60,410 nt of DNA from JBOHPP01 sp050731755 (GCA_050731755.1 JBOHPP010000072.1:1-60410); one strand, 5' to 3'. Positions 33,221 to 42,134 are shown, counted from the stretch's first letter. Notes: a model not told the origin generated them from the letters alone. Numbers and translations: made by a program.

Positions 33221-33941
33221 CGCCCAGGACCAGCCAGAGTCCCAGCCCGGCCAGGAAGCCCAGGACCACGCGGTTGAACGCGCGGGGCGGCAGCCGGTCC
33301 TGGACCAGCAGGCCCAGCGCGAACGCCCCCACCCCGACCACCGTCAGCGCCAGCGAGACCCCGACCAGCGCCCACGTCAGCAGCCCCCACCAGGCCACCG
33401 CCGCGAGCTGCACGACCTTGTAGACGATGAAGGAGAAGGCGACGGCGCTGACGAACTCGCCCTTGGCCAATCCCAGCGCGTAGAAGTAGATGACCAGCGG
33501 TGTGCCCGGCACGTTGGTGATGCCGCCCACGATGCCGGCCACCAGCCCGACCGGTGGGGCCAGCCACGGCTCCCAGCGCGGCGGAATTCGGGGAGCAACA
33601 CGGGCCAGGTTGAGCCCCACGAAGAGCAGAATGAAGCCGCCCAGGAGCAGCGTCGCCGTCCGGGCCGAGAGCGCCACCAGCAGCCGCGTGCCGACGACCG
33701 TGCCCACGGCCCCGAAGGCCAGCAGCAGGGCCAGCCGCCGCATGGTGGCCGGCCGGGCACCCTGGCGCGCGAACTGGATGCCGTCCATCACGATGTTCGG
33801 CACGATGAGAACGACCACCGCCGTCTTCACGTCGATGAAGAGGGCGAGCAGCGGCGTCGCCAGCGTCGGGAACCCGAAGCCGATGGCCCCTTTCACGAAG
33901 GCGGCCACGAGCACGACCGCCGCGCCCCAGAGCGTCAGCAC
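33210..33941 (-). CDS. TSUP-family (TauE/SafE) membrane permease
   Basis: A 243-residue membrane protein with about eight hydrophobic helices from GTG 33941. VKGAIGFGFPTLATPLLALF near the N-terminus and GLVAGIVGGITNVPGTPLVIYFYALG in the middle are the paired GxGGG/P-type signatures of TauE/SafE transporters, which export sulfite, sulfoacetate or other anions. Substrate unknown. It is divergent from the aconitase X genes. Confidence 0.87.
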   Translation of the reverse strand: MLTLWGAAVVLVAAFVKGAIGFGFPTLATPLLALFIDVKTAVVVLIVPNIVMDGIQFARQGARPATMRRLALLLAFGAVGTVVGTRLLVALSARTATLLLGGFILLFVGLNLARVAPRIPPRWEPWLAPPVGLVAGIVGGITNVPGTPLVIYFYALGLAKGEFVSAVAFSFIVYKVVQLAAVAWWGLLTWALVGVSLALTVVGVGAFALGLLVQDRLPPRAFNRVVLGFLAGLGLWLVLGATR

Positions 33942-34002
33942 CGCGCCGATAGTAGCCCAGCGCGCTTGACAGCCGGCGGCTTTGCCGCCAACGTGGGACA
34001 CC

Positions 34003-35259
34003 GTGCGACTCAGCGAGCGCGAGGAGCGCATGCGGGCCGGGGAGCTCGGCGAGCCGACGCGCCGGGCTCTGGAGCAGCAGATCGCGGTCGGCGAGTTCTT
34101 CGACGCTGACGGCTTCGTCCCCGTCACCAGCGTCCACATGATGGGCGACATGGAGGTGATGGGGGACGCCGGCTTCGCCGTGATCGACGGCCTGGTCGGC
34201 GACGGCGCACGGTTCGTGGTGCCGGTCACGACGAACGCCCGCTGCGTGGACTTCGAGCGCGCCGCGGCGCTGCGCCAGGATCCGGGCCTGGTGGCGCGGG
34301 AGGCGGCGCTGGTCGCCCGCCTGCGCGCCCTGGGCGCCATGCCGGTGGACACCTGCATCAACTATCAGACCCTCTACCAGCCGCAGTTCGGCGAGCACCT
34401 GGCCTGGGGCGACACGGGGACCGTGATCTGGGCCAACTCGGTGGCCGGCGCGCGCACGAACTACGAGGCGGGCCCGGCCGCGGTGGCCGCCGGGCTGACC
34501 GGCGTGACGCCGGCCTACGGCTATCACCTCGCTCCTCAGCGCGTGGGGTCCTTGCGCTTCGAGGTCCGCTGTCCGGTGGGCGACCTTACGGACTGGGGAG
34601 CGCTGGGCGGCATCGTGGGACGCCTCACGCTCGACTACTGGAAGGTACCGGTGCTCGTGGGCCTCCGCCGATCGCCCACCGGCGACGAGCTCAAGCACTT
34701 CGGCACCGCGCTGGCGTCCTACGGCTCGTGCGCCATGTTCCACATGGTCGGAGTGACGCCGGAAGCGCGCGACGAAGCGGAGGCGCTCGGTGGCCGCCCG
34801 CCCGCGGCCTCCCACGTGATCGACGGGCCGGCGCTGGACGCGTTCTACCGCACGTTCCCCGAGGACCGGGCCGAGGTCGACGTCGTCGTCTTCTCGGGGC
34901 CGCAGCTCTCCGTGCTGGAAATCCGGAGAATCGCCGAGCTGCTGGAGGGACGGCGCGTTCACGACGGCACGGCGCTCATCGTCACCACCAGCTTCGGCAA
35001 CCGTGAGCAGGCCGCGCGGCTGGGCTACGTCGAGACGATCGAGGCGGCCGGCGGACACGTCCTCTCGGGCGTCTGCTGGTACATCATGGAGCCGGCGAAG
35101 ATGGCGGCCGCCTTCGGATGGCGGAACGTGCTGACGAACTCGGCCAAGCTCGCCAACATCATCGGGGGCTACCGGCTGCACCCGATCCTTCGCCGCACCG
35201 CGGTCTGCGTCGAAGCGGCGGTCACCGGCCGGCTGCCCGCCGAGGCGCGCTGGCGATGA
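34003..35259 (+). CDS. Aconitase X catalytic (large) subunit
   Basis: A 418-residue aconitase-X large subunit from GTG 34003, where family similarity begins (RLSEREERMRAGELG). Conserved parts: SVHMMGDMEVMGDAG, TTNARCVDFE, DTCINYQT, WANSVAGARTNYEAG and AYGYHL; cysteines and this NSVAGARTN segment bind the Fe-S cluster and substrate in AcnX. Known activities are cis-3-hydroxy-L-proline dehydratase in bacteria and mevalonate-5-phosphate dehydratase in archaea; which applies here is not clear, the first being more likely for a bacterium. The stop overlaps the small-subunit start. Confidence 0.88.
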   Translation: MRLSEREERMRAGELGEPTRRALEQQIAVGEFFDADGFVPVTSVHMMGDMEVMGDAGFAVIDGLVGDGARFVVPVTTNARCVDFERAAALRQDPGLVAREAALVARLRALGAMPVDTCINYQTLYQPQFGEHLAWGDTGTVIWANSVAGARTNYEAGPAAVAAGLTGVTPAYGYHLAPQRVGSLRFEVRCPVGDLTDWGALGGIVGRLTLDYWKVPVLVGLRRSPTGDELKHFGTALASYGSCAMFHMVGVTPEARDEAEALGGRPPAASHVIDGPALDAFYRTFPEDRAEVDVVVFSGPQLSVLEIRRIAELLEGRRVHDGTALIVTTSFGNREQAARLGYVETIEAAGGHVLSGVCWYIMEPAKMAAAFGWRNVLTNSAKLANIIGGYRLHPILRRTAVCVEAAVTGRLPAEARWR

Positions 35260-35663
35260 GCGTCGTCCTCCGGGCGCCCCGCGGTTTCGGCGCCGACGTC
35301 GAGGGCGAGGTCGTGTTGTCCCGCGACACCTTCAGCATCCGATACGACATGGACCGCGAGACGGGCGTGATCTCCCGTCGGGGGCACGCGCTGGAGGGGC
35401 AGTCCCTGGCCGGCAAGATCGTCTACTTCCCCGCCGTGCAGGGCGGCGTGGCGGCCGGCTGGGCGTTCCTGGCCCTGGCCCATCGCGGCGTCGCGCCGGC
35501 CGGCGTGCTCTTCGGCCGGACCAACCCCGTGATGATTCAGGGCCTCGTCCTGGCGGGGATTCCGGTGATGCACCGGCTGAGCCCCGATCCGTTCACCGTG
35601 CTCAGGAGCGGCGAGCGGATCCGCATGTCGCCCGCCCGCGGCGTCGTCGAGCGGGTCGCTTAG
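35256..35663 (+). CDS. Aconitase X small (swivel) subunit
   Basis: A 135-residue DUF126/AcnX swivel-domain protein: GRTNPVMIQGLVLAGIP and a GHALEGQSLAGKIVYFPAVQGG segment are typical. It completes the active site of the large subunit. ATG 35256 overlaps the large-subunit stop (ATGA), and its own stop overlaps the convergent oxidase gene. Confidence 0.87.
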   Translation: MSVVLRAPRGFGADVEGEVVLSRDTFSIRYDMDRETGVISRRGHALEGQSLAGKIVYFPAVQGGVAAGWAFLALAHRGVAPAGVLFGRTNPVMIQGLVLAGIPVMHRLSPDPFTVLRSGERIRMSPARGVVERVA

Positions 35664-38584
35664 CCCCCCTTCGGCGAAAGCGCCTCCCAGAGCGCCTCGG
35701 CGGGATGTTTGGCGCGCCGACCGGCCAGATGCTCGATCTGCTGGCGGCACGACATGCCGGGCGCGACGATCTCGGTGTCAGCGGCGGCCGCCTTGACGGC
35801 GGGCGCCAGGCGCCGGTTGCCCAACCACACCGACAGGTCGTAGTGCTCGCGCTCGAAGCCGAAGGAGCCGGCCATCCCGCAGCACCCCGAGTCGACCTCG
35901 CTCACCTGGAAGCCCGCCCATCGGAGCGCCGCAACCGTAGGCGCGGTGCCGATGAGTGCCTTCTGGTGGCAATGACCGTGCAGGAGCGCCCGGCGGCCGT
36001 TGGCGGCGAAGGTCAGCGTCAGGCCGCGTCCGCGCTCACGGAGCAGGAACTCCTCGAACAGGAAGCTCTGGCCCGCCACCGTCCGGGCCTCCTCGGTGCG
36101 CAACAGATCCACGGCCTCGTCGCGCAGCGTGAGGAGGCACGAAGGCTCGAGCCCCACGATGGCGGTGCCCCGCGCAGCGTGCGGGGCGAGGCGTCCCACG
36201 TTCCAGGCCGCGTGCTCGCGGGCCACGTCGAGGAGCCCCTTGGAGATGAGGGGCCGGCCGCAGCACTTGCGGTCGACGAGGACCACCCGGTAGCCCGCCG
36301 CCTCCAGCATGCCGACGGCGGCCCGGCCGATTTCGGGCACGTTATAGGTCATGAACGTGTCGTGGAAGAGCACGACCTCGCCGCGTGGGGCCGTAGCCGG
36401 GGCCCGGTGGCGGGCGAACCAGTCGGTGAAAGTCTCCGCGGCCAGCGACGGCAACGGCCGCCGCCGATCGATGCCGGCGACCCTCTCGAGAAGCCAGCGC
36501 GCCGGAGCCCCGCTGGAGATCGCGTTCACGAGCCGCGGCGCCCGGGCCCCGAGCGCGTTCAGCCGCGCGATGTACCCGAAGAGCCGGTTGCGGAGCGGCA
36601 GGCCTCGGCGTCGGAAGTAGTGGTAGAGGAACTCGTACTTGAGCTTGGCCATGTCCACGTTGGACGGGCACTCGGCCTTGCAGCCCTTGCACTCCAGACA
36701 GAGGTCCATCACCTCGTAGAGCCGCCGGCCGGTGAATTCTGAGGGCGCCACCTGCCCCGACAGCACGGCCCTGAGCGCATTGGCCCGGCCGCGGGTGGAG
36801 TGCTCCTCGTCCCGGGTGCCCATGTAGGACGGGCACATGGTCCCCTCGAGCGTCTTGCGGCAGACGCCGACGCCGTTGCACATCTCGACGGCCGCGGCGA
36901 AGCCGCCCTGCCCCGAGAAGTCGAGCAGCGTGGTCGGCTCCCACGTCGCGTACTGCGCACCGTAGCGCACGTGCTCGGTGATCCCGGGCGAGGCCACGAT
37001 GTTGCCGGGGTTCATGCGCTGCTCGGGGTCGAACGCCGCTTTGAGCTCGCGAAACGCCTGCATGAGCCGGGCGCCGTACATCCGCTGCAGGAACGGGCTC
37101 CGAGCCCGGCCGTCGCCATGCTCGCTGGAGATGGTGCCGCCGAAGTCCAGAACGAGGTCGGTGATCTCGTCGGCGATGGCCCGGACCTGCTCGAGGCCGC
37201 GCGCCGTCTTCAGATTGATGACGGGCCGGATGTGCAGGCACCCCACCGAGCAGTGGCCGTAGTAGGCGCCTTCGGTGTCGTACCGGGCGAAGATCTCGCG
37301 AAAGCTCGAGACGAACTTGGCAAGGTGCCGGGGCTCGACCGCTGTATCCTCCACGAAGGCGATGGGCTTGCGATCGCCCTTCATGCCCAGCAGCAGCCCC
37401 AGGCCGGCCTTCCGGAGCTTCCAGATCGACTGTTGCTCGGCGGGATCGTAGGCGACGTGGCTGGCATAGCCGAAGCGCTCGTGCTGGCGCCGGGCCTCCA
37501 GCGCCTCCACCTTCGCGCGTACCTCGGCCTCGCTCTGGCCCGCGTACTCCACCATCAGGATGGCGGCAGGATCGCCCTGGATGAACGCCGCGCGCTGCCG
37601 CTGCTCGATGTTGTCGCGGGCCAGATCCAGGATGAGCTTGTCCGTCAGCTCGACGGCGTAGGGCCCGGACTCCAGAATGGCCTGGGAAGACTCCAGCGCC
37701 TCCTGCAGATCGCGGTAATGGATCACGTCCAGCGCGGTCGCCGACGGACGCCGCACCAGCCGCACCTTGGCCTCGACGATCGTACAGAGGGTGCCCTCGG
37801 AGCCGACGACGAGGCGGGCCATGCTGAATGGACGAGCGCGGTCGCCGCCACCGCCGGCGTAGGAGCCCGGCTTGACGGCAATTCCCAGCAGCTCGTTGAG
37901 GTTGTAGCCGGCGACACGCCGCCAGTAGGCGGGATAGCGGGCCCGGATCTCGTCGGCGTACTCGTCCCGGATGCGCGCGACCTCGCGGTAGATCCCTCCC
38001 TCCGAGCCGGGGAGGCGACACTTGGCTTCGAACGCGGCGGGCTCGAGCTCGCCGAAGACAACGCGAGTGCCGTCGGCCAGGAGCGCGGTCACTTCCAGGA
38101 CGTGGTCCACGGTCAGGCCGTAGGCGATCGAGTGAGAGCCGCCGGAGTTGTTGCCCATCATGCCGCCCAGCGTGGCCCGGTTCGAGGTGGAGGTGTCGGG
38201 GCCGAACAGGAGGCCTCGGGAGCGAACGTGGTGGTTGAGCTCGTCCTGGACCAGGCCGGGCTGCACGCGGGCCCAGTCTTCTTCAGCATGCACCTCGAGC
38301 ACCTGGTTCATCGACGGCGAGAAGTCGAGGACGAGGGCGTGGTTGACCGCCTGCCCGGTGAGGGACGTGCCGCCGCCCCGGGGCAGCAGGGGCGCGCGGA
38401 AGGTGCGGGCCACGGCGATCGCCGCCTCGACGTCGTCGCGGTGGCGGGGCATGACGACGCCGATGGGCTCGACCTGGTACATCGACGCGTCGGTCGCGTA
38501 GAGCCGCCGCGAGGTCGAGTCGAAGCGGACGTCGCCGGCGATGACCTTGCGGAGCTCGTGCTCGAGGTCGTGCACCGGGCTCAT
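35660..38584 (-). CDS. Fused FAD-linked oxidase / Fe-S protein (GlcD-GlcF type)
   Basis: A 974-residue fusion. N-terminal FAD_binding_4 domain (about 40-220; PLLPRGGGTSLTGQAVN, GGMMGNNSGG), FAD-oxidase C domain to about 530, then a Fe-S part with CLECKGCKAECPSNVD ligands and CCG-type repeats (DRKCCGRPL and DSGCCGMAGSFG). This layout is known for D-lactate or 2-hydroxy-acid dehydrogenases that feed electrons to the respiratory chain. Substrate not determined; D-lactate or glycolate are candidates. Start ATG 38584 (TAATG overlap with the ROK stop); the upstream open frame is a shadow of the ROK gene. Confidence 0.88.
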   Translation of the reverse strand: MSPVHDLEHELRKVIAGDVRFDSTSRRLYATDASMYQVEPIGVVMPRHRDDVEAAIAVARTFRAPLLPRGGGTSLTGQAVNHALVLDFSPSMNQVLEVHAEEDWARVQPGLVQDELNHHVRSRGLLFGPDTSTSNRATLGGMMGNNSGGSHSIAYGLTVDHVLEVTALLADGTRVVFGELEPAAFEAKCRLPGSEGGIYREVARIRDEYADEIRARYPAYWRRVAGYNLNELLGIAVKPGSYAGGGGDRARPFSMARLVVGSEGTLCTIVEAKVRLVRRPSATALDVIHYRDLQEALESSQAILESGPYAVELTDKLILDLARDNIEQRQRAAFIQGDPAAILMVEYAGQSEAEVRAKVEALEARRQHERFGYASHVAYDPAEQQSIWKLRKAGLGLLLGMKGDRKPIAFVEDTAVEPRHLAKFVSSFREIFARYDTEGAYYGHCSVGCLHIRPVINLKTARGLEQVRAIADEITDLVLDFGGTISSEHGDGRARSPFLQRMYGARLMQAFRELKAAFDPEQRMNPGNIVASPGITEHVRYGAQYATWEPTTLLDFSGQGGFAAAVEMCNGVGVCRKTLEGTMCPSYMGTRDEEHSTRGRANALRAVLSGQVAPSEFTGRRLYEVMDLCLECKGCKAECPSNVDMAKLKYEFLYHYFRRRGLPLRNRLFGYIARLNALGARAPRLVNAISSGAPARWLLERVAGIDRRRPLPSLAAETFTDWFARHRAPATAPRGEVVLFHDTFMTYNVPEIGRAAVGMLEAAGYRVVLVDRKCCGRPLISKGLLDVAREHAAWNVGRLAPHAARGTAIVGLEPSCLLTLRDEAVDLLRTEEARTVAGQSFLFEEFLLRERGRGLTLTFAANGRRALLHGHCHQKALIGTAPTVAALRWAGFQVSEVDSGCCGMAGSFGFEREHYDLSVWLGNRRLAPAVKAAAADTEIVAPGMSCRQQIEHLAGRRAKHPAEALWEALSPKGG

Positions 38585-39588
38585 TATACGCGCCGCGTTT
38601 CCGGGCCATCCTGTTCGACCCGCGCGGCCCTCTCGTAGAGCACCAGCACGGCCGCTCCCCGCATGGTGAGGCGCTTGTCGCCCGGGACGATGGTGACGCG
38701 GGTCTGCGCCAGCGCGCGGTTGAACGCATGCTCGGCCGCTGCCGCCAGCACCTTCTTCTCCAGCGGCGCGTACGCGGCGGCCACGCCGCCGGTGATCACC
38801 ACGACCTCGGGGTTGAGCCCGTTCACGATCACCCCGATCATGGCGCCGAGAGCCCGGCACGCCTCGTCGATGACGGCGCCGGCCATCTGATCGCCGGCGG
38901 CCGCGGCCTGGAACACGAGCGACGCGGTGATGGCGTGGAGGTCGCCCCCGGCGAGTCGCAGCAGCTCGGCGCCGAGAGTGGTCGCCGCCCGTTCGCGCCC
39001 GGCCTCGGCGATTCCGCGGCCGCTCGCGTACACGGCCAGGCAGCCGCGCCCGCCGCACCAGCACGGGCGCCCGGCGAAGTTCACGGGCGCGTGGACGAAC
39101 TCGCCGCCGAAGCCGTGGGCACCACGCACCAGCCGCCCGTCCAGGATGATGCCGGCCCCGAATCCGGTGCCCGGCGCCAGGACGACCAGCGAGCGGGCGT
39201 CTCGCCCGAGGCCGAACGTGTGCTCGGCCAGCGCCAACGCATTGACGTCGTTGTCCACGAACGCCGGCACGCCGAAGCGCTCCGCCAGGTGCGCGCCGAG
39301 CGGCAGGCCCATGAGATCGGGCACGTGGTGAGCCTCGTCGCCGATCGTGCCGCGGGCGGGATCGACGATCCCCGGGACTCCGACGCCGATCCCCGTGACC
39401 GCAAGCCTCTCGGCGCGAGCCCGGCGCATCACGGTCTCGATCAGCTCCACGATGGTCCGCCCGGCCGTTCCCGGGCCTGCGCGGTGCGTCGGCGCGGATT
39501 CTTCGAGCAAGACTTCGCCGGCGGCGGTCACGGCCCCGGCGGCCGTCGTCGTCCCACCCACGTCGACGCCGAGCAGCACCTCCCTCAT
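38584..39588 (-). CDS. ROK-family sugar kinase / glucokinase-like
   Basis: A 334-residue ROK kinase: GVDVGGTTTAAGAV (phosphate loop), VGVPGIVDPARG, FVDNDVNALALAE (catalytic Asp), LAPGTGFGAGII and the zinc motif region CWCGGRGCLAVYAS. In most ROK proteins the last motif reads CxCGxxGCxE; here the Glu is Ala. Substrate probably glucose or an amino sugar. The downstream YdjC-type deacetylase lies on the same strand. Confidence 0.9.
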   Translation of the reverse strand: MREVLLGVDVGGTTTAAGAVTAAGEVLLEESAPTHRAGPGTAGRTIVELIETVMRRARAERLAVTGIGVGVPGIVDPARGTIGDEAHHVPDLMGLPLGAHLAERFGVPAFVDNDVNALALAEHTFGLGRDARSLVVLAPGTGFGAGIILDGRLVRGAHGFGGEFVHAPVNFAGRPCWCGGRGCLAVYASGRGIAEAGRERAATTLGAELLRLAGGDLHAITASLVFQAAAAGDQMAGAVIDEACRALGAMIGVIVNGLNPEVVVITGGVAAAYAPLEKKVLAAAAEHAFNRALAQTRVTIVPGDKRLTMRGAAVLVLYERAARVEQDGPETRRV

Positions 39589-39598
39589 CGAGTACCCA

Positions 39599-40342
39599 CT
39601 ACAGGTCGGCGAAGGTGGAGAGCCTGATTCCCAGCGCCGCGGCGGCGCCCCGCGCCGCCGGCGTGCCCAGGCCGATCAGCTCGGTCTCGCGCTGGCGGCC
39701 GTAGCGGCTGTACCCGAGGGCCGCATCGAAGAGTCCGGGGTGAGACATGAATTCTGAGACGCCCGGCGGCAGGGCGCGAAGATGGGCGAGCGTGCGCGCC
39801 GGCGTCCAGTAGGCGTCCGGCCCCGACTCACCGAAGAAGTGGTCGGGCGTTCGGAGGCCGGCGGCTCGAGCCCGCGCCCGCGCCACCGCGTTCTGGCTGC
39901 GCACTGCGACGCCCAGCCGCTGGGCCACGGCCAGGACCGCCTCGGCTACCGGCGCATAGAGGCCGACGTGGTGGTGGGTGTCGAGGTGGGTGGGCGTTCG
40001 CTTCGTCACCTTCATGAAGCGCTCGACCTGGGCCGCGAGCTCCCGCTCGACGTCGCGCGCCTCGGCGCGGGCGGCGGCCTGGCGGGCGTCGCGGACAAAG
40101 CGCCCGTCGCCGTCCACCAGCGAGCGGGCGCCGGTGATCGCCCGGCCGAGCGTGAGGTTCAGGTGGATACCGAGGGCCAGATCGGAGCCCAGGGCGGCGG
40201 CGAGCTGCTCGCGGTCGATGTCGGCGGTCGCCAGCACCGTGGCGCTCGTTACGATCCCGTGGCGATGAGCCTGGAGGATACCGGCGCTCACGCCGGGCGT
40301 GAGCCCGAAGTCGTCGGCGTTGACGATCAGCCGCCTGAGCAT
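39599..40342 (-). CDS. ChbG/YdjC-family carbohydrate deacetylase
   Basis: A 247-residue protein from ATG 40342. It opens MLRRLIVNADDFGLTPGVSAGI, with the metal-binding NADDFG motif, and has LGIHLNLTLG and THLDTHHHVG, which supply the His ligands. YdjC-family members deacetylate N-acetyl sugars such as diacetylchitobiose or act in hopanoid or terpenoid side chains. The neighbouring ROK kinase is in line with amino-sugar use. Confidence 0.87.
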   Translation of the reverse strand: MLRRLIVNADDFGLTPGVSAGILQAHRHGIVTSATVLATADIDREQLAAALGSDLALGIHLNLTLGRAITGARSLVDGDGRFVRDARQAAARAEARDVERELAAQVERFMKVTKRTPTHLDTHHHVGLYAPVAEAVLAVAQRLGVAVRSQNAVARARARAAGLRTPDHFFGESGPDAYWTPARTLAHLRALPPGVSEFMSHPGLFDAALGYSRYGRQRETELIGLGTPAARGAAAALGIRLSTFADL

Positions 40343-40361
40343 CTCGACGTGATGACGCCTC

Positions 40362-41057
40362 TCAGTCCAGCGCGCCCTGGACGAGGAGGCGCTCGACGCT
40401 CGACGGCACCCCGTGCGGCAGGGTGCCCTCGCGGTCGAGGCTGCGGATGTGGTCCAGCCGCTCGTAGCCGATGCGCGGGAAGGCCTGGACCTCGGTGGCC
40501 AGCACCGACGGCGTGAAGCCCTCGCGTTCCAGCCTGGCGAAGGCCGCCTTGCGCCCGAGAAAGGCGAACAGCGAGAAGACCAGGCGGCCGCGCGGCTCGA
40601 GGCGCTCGCGGGCGCCCTCGATGACGCGATCGAGCACGACCCAGCCGTCGATCCCGCCGTTGTCGGCGGCGGCCTGGGCGTCGTCACGCTCCCGTCCCGG
40701 CGGCGTTGGCATCTGGGGCGGGTTGGTGCAGATGAGGTCGAACCGCTCGCCGCCCACAGGCGCGTAACAGTCGCCCAGCCGCGCGTCGACCACGACGCCG
40801 TTGAGCAGGGCGTTGCTCCGGATGGCGGTGACGGCCTCCGGTACCACGTCGGTGGCCACGACCCGTGCCCCGGCCCGGGCCGCCAGCACGGCGGCCACGC
40901 CGAGCCCGGCGCCGATCTCCAGCACCCGGTCCCCCGGGCGCACCGGCAGGTGGCGAGAGAAGAACAGCGACCCGGCCTTGGGCGGCTGCACGCCCTCGCT
41001 CACGCGGAAGAGGCACCCCCGCCAGGCGTAGAGCAGGACGCCGTCGTCGTCCGTCAC
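40362..41057 (-). CDS. PrmC/HemK-like SAM-dependent methyltransferase
   Basis: A 231-residue Rossmann methyltransferase from GTG 41057: VLEIGAGLGVAAVLAA (SAM-binding), ATDVVPEAV and the catalytic-type motif CTNPPQMP (NPPY-like, with Gln). Such NPP[Y/F/Q] enzymes usually methylate amide or amino nitrogen; the substrate is unknown. Its start overlaps the stop of the upstream gene (GTGA). Confidence 0.85.
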   Translation of the reverse strand: MTDDDGVLLYAWRGCLFRVSEGVQPPKAGSLFFSRHLPVRPGDRVLEIGAGLGVAAVLAARAGARVVATDVVPEAVTAIRSNALLNGVVVDARLGDCYAPVGGERFDLICTNPPQMPTPPGRERDDAQAAADNGGIDGWVVLDRVIEGARERLEPRGRLVFSLFAFLGRKAAFARLEREGFTPSVLATEVQAFPRIGYERLDHIRSLDREGTLPHGVPSSVERLLVQGALD

Positions 41058-41365
41058 TTGCCGAGCACTCGCCGGAAGTACAGGCGCAGCGCCTCCTTGA
41101 GCTGGGCGCGGGCCCCAGCCGACGTCTTGGCGTCCTCGAGCTGCTCGAGATCGAGCTGCAGCGGCACGCCCTCGCGCTTGACGCCGTCCAGCTCGGCGGT
41201 GAGCCCGCACCGCTCGTCCGACTCGGTAAAGACGATCCGGGCGGTTTGGAACGTCCCGTCGTCGCGAGCGATCTGCTCCACGGTCTCCACCAGCACGCGC
41301 TTGAGCTCCTCCTGCTCGGCCCCGGGGACCGTGGAGAACGCCGCGGTCAGCCTAACGTCCGCCAT
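41054..41365 (-). CDS. Conserved-looking small protein of unknown function
   Basis: A 103-residue acidic protein, helix-rich at both ends, with beta-like TARIVFTES and LTAELDGVKREG in the middle. I do not recognise a family. It overlaps the UGA-containing AhpD-like gene by 14 bp at its start and the methyltransferase gene by four bp at its end, so the three form one translational unit. Confidence 0.65.
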   Translation of the reverse strand: MADVRLTAAFSTVPGAEQEELKRVLVETVEQIARDDGTFQTARIVFTESDERCGLTAELDGVKREGVPLQLDLEQLEDAKTSAGARAQLKEALRLYFRRVLGK

Positions 41366-41612
41366 CGGTCCAGACTTTCAAGATGTCGGCGTGGGTCTTG
41401 GCGGCGTTGGCCCGGATGGCGAAGCTGATCGCCTCCCGGACCTCGTCCTCGCTGGCTCCCGCTGCCCTGGCACCCGCCAGGTCGCGCTTCGCTCAGTGGG
41501 TGTTGCCGACGGCCAGGTTGGCGGCCAGATAGCAGAGCGCGGCCGTCTTGGGATCGAGCACGCCCTTCTTGTACGTCCAGCTGGCGATCACCTTCTCTTC
41601 GAGTGCCGGCAT
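41352..41612 (-). CDS. AhpD/carboxymuconolactone-decarboxylase-like protein with in-frame UGA (putative selenoprotein)
   Basis: The frame opens at ATG 41612, preceded by a strong AAGGAG site, and runs 86 codons to TAG 41352-41354 with a single interruption: TGA at 41493-41495, codon 40. Both sides are in the same frame and read as one CMD/AhpD-like helical protein: KTAALCYLAANLAVGNTH, the TGA codon, then AKRDLAGARAAGASEDEVREAI. In the CxxC redox motif of AhpD relatives the second Cys aligns with the TGA; the first aligns with Asn. A 6-bp stem with GGGU loop starts 11 nt after the TGA and fits bacterial SECIS rules. Selenocysteine insertion is therefore likely; a plain nonsense mutation is the alternative. 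No sel genes lie in the window. Confidence 0.65.
41466..41481 (-). promoter_or_regulatory. Candidate bacterial SECIS hairpin
   Basis: On the minus strand, CCTGGC (41481-41476), loop GGGT, GCCAGG (41471-41466): a perfect 6-bp stem. The loop begins 18 nt after the in-frame TGA and its first base is G. Published bacterial SECIS models ask for an apical loop about 16-37 nt after UGA with G among its first two bases; both conditions hold. Confidence 0.55.
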
Positions 41613-41640
41613 CGTGAATCTCCTTGTCTGGTGGCCGGGG

Positions 41641-42117
41641 TCAGCGTGGCAGATACTGCGTGATGTCGACGACGCGGTCGGCGGCGAAGTACAGAGACCA
41701 GCCGAGCGGATACACCCACACCTCCTTGACGTGCTCCTTGACCTCCGGCCAGTACTTCCGCGCGAGTTTCTCCATCTCCGCCGGCTCGGCCGTGGCGCTC
41801 TCCGGCCGCCCGAGCAGGATGAGGACCTGCTCCTTCGTCATCCCGACCGCCGCCCGCCGATAGAACCGGAACGTGGAAACATCCAGGCTGTTGGCGGCCT
41901 CGGGATGCCGGTGCAGGTAGCGGGCGATCTGGTCGTCGATCTGGTCCTGCCAGTGGCGGCGCTCGTCGAAGTTGGGCTCGCGGCCGTTGGCCAGCATCGT
42001 GCGGTAGAGCCAGAACGTTTCGGCCGTCGGGCCCTGGGTCGTGCGTTGCTCGACGGCCGCCGCACACGCGGCCACGCTCACGACGAGGGCGACGAGGGCC
42101 ACGAGCCGACGCGTCAC
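41641..42117 (-). CDS. BamE/SmpA-like lipoprotein
   Basis: About 158 residues from GTG 42117 (TTG 42138 is possible). The signal peptide VTRRLVALVALVVSVAAC ends in a lipobox, so the mature protein is probably lipid-anchored. The C-terminal half has GMTKEQVLILLGRPES followed by VWVYPLGWSLYFAADRVVDI, the pattern of SmpA/OmlA/BamE-type domains. Function unknown, probably in the envelope. It starts within a few bases of the helicase stop. Confidence 0.68.
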   Translation of the reverse strand: MTRRLVALVALVVSVAACAAAVEQRTTQGPTAETFWLYRTMLANGREPNFDERRHWQDQIDDQIARYLHRHPEAANSLDVSTFRFYRRAAVGMTKEQVLILLGRPESATAEPAEMEKLARKYWPEVKEHVKEVWVYPLGWSLYFAADRVVDITQYLPR

Positions 42118-42134
42118 GGGCTCAGAATAGCAGA

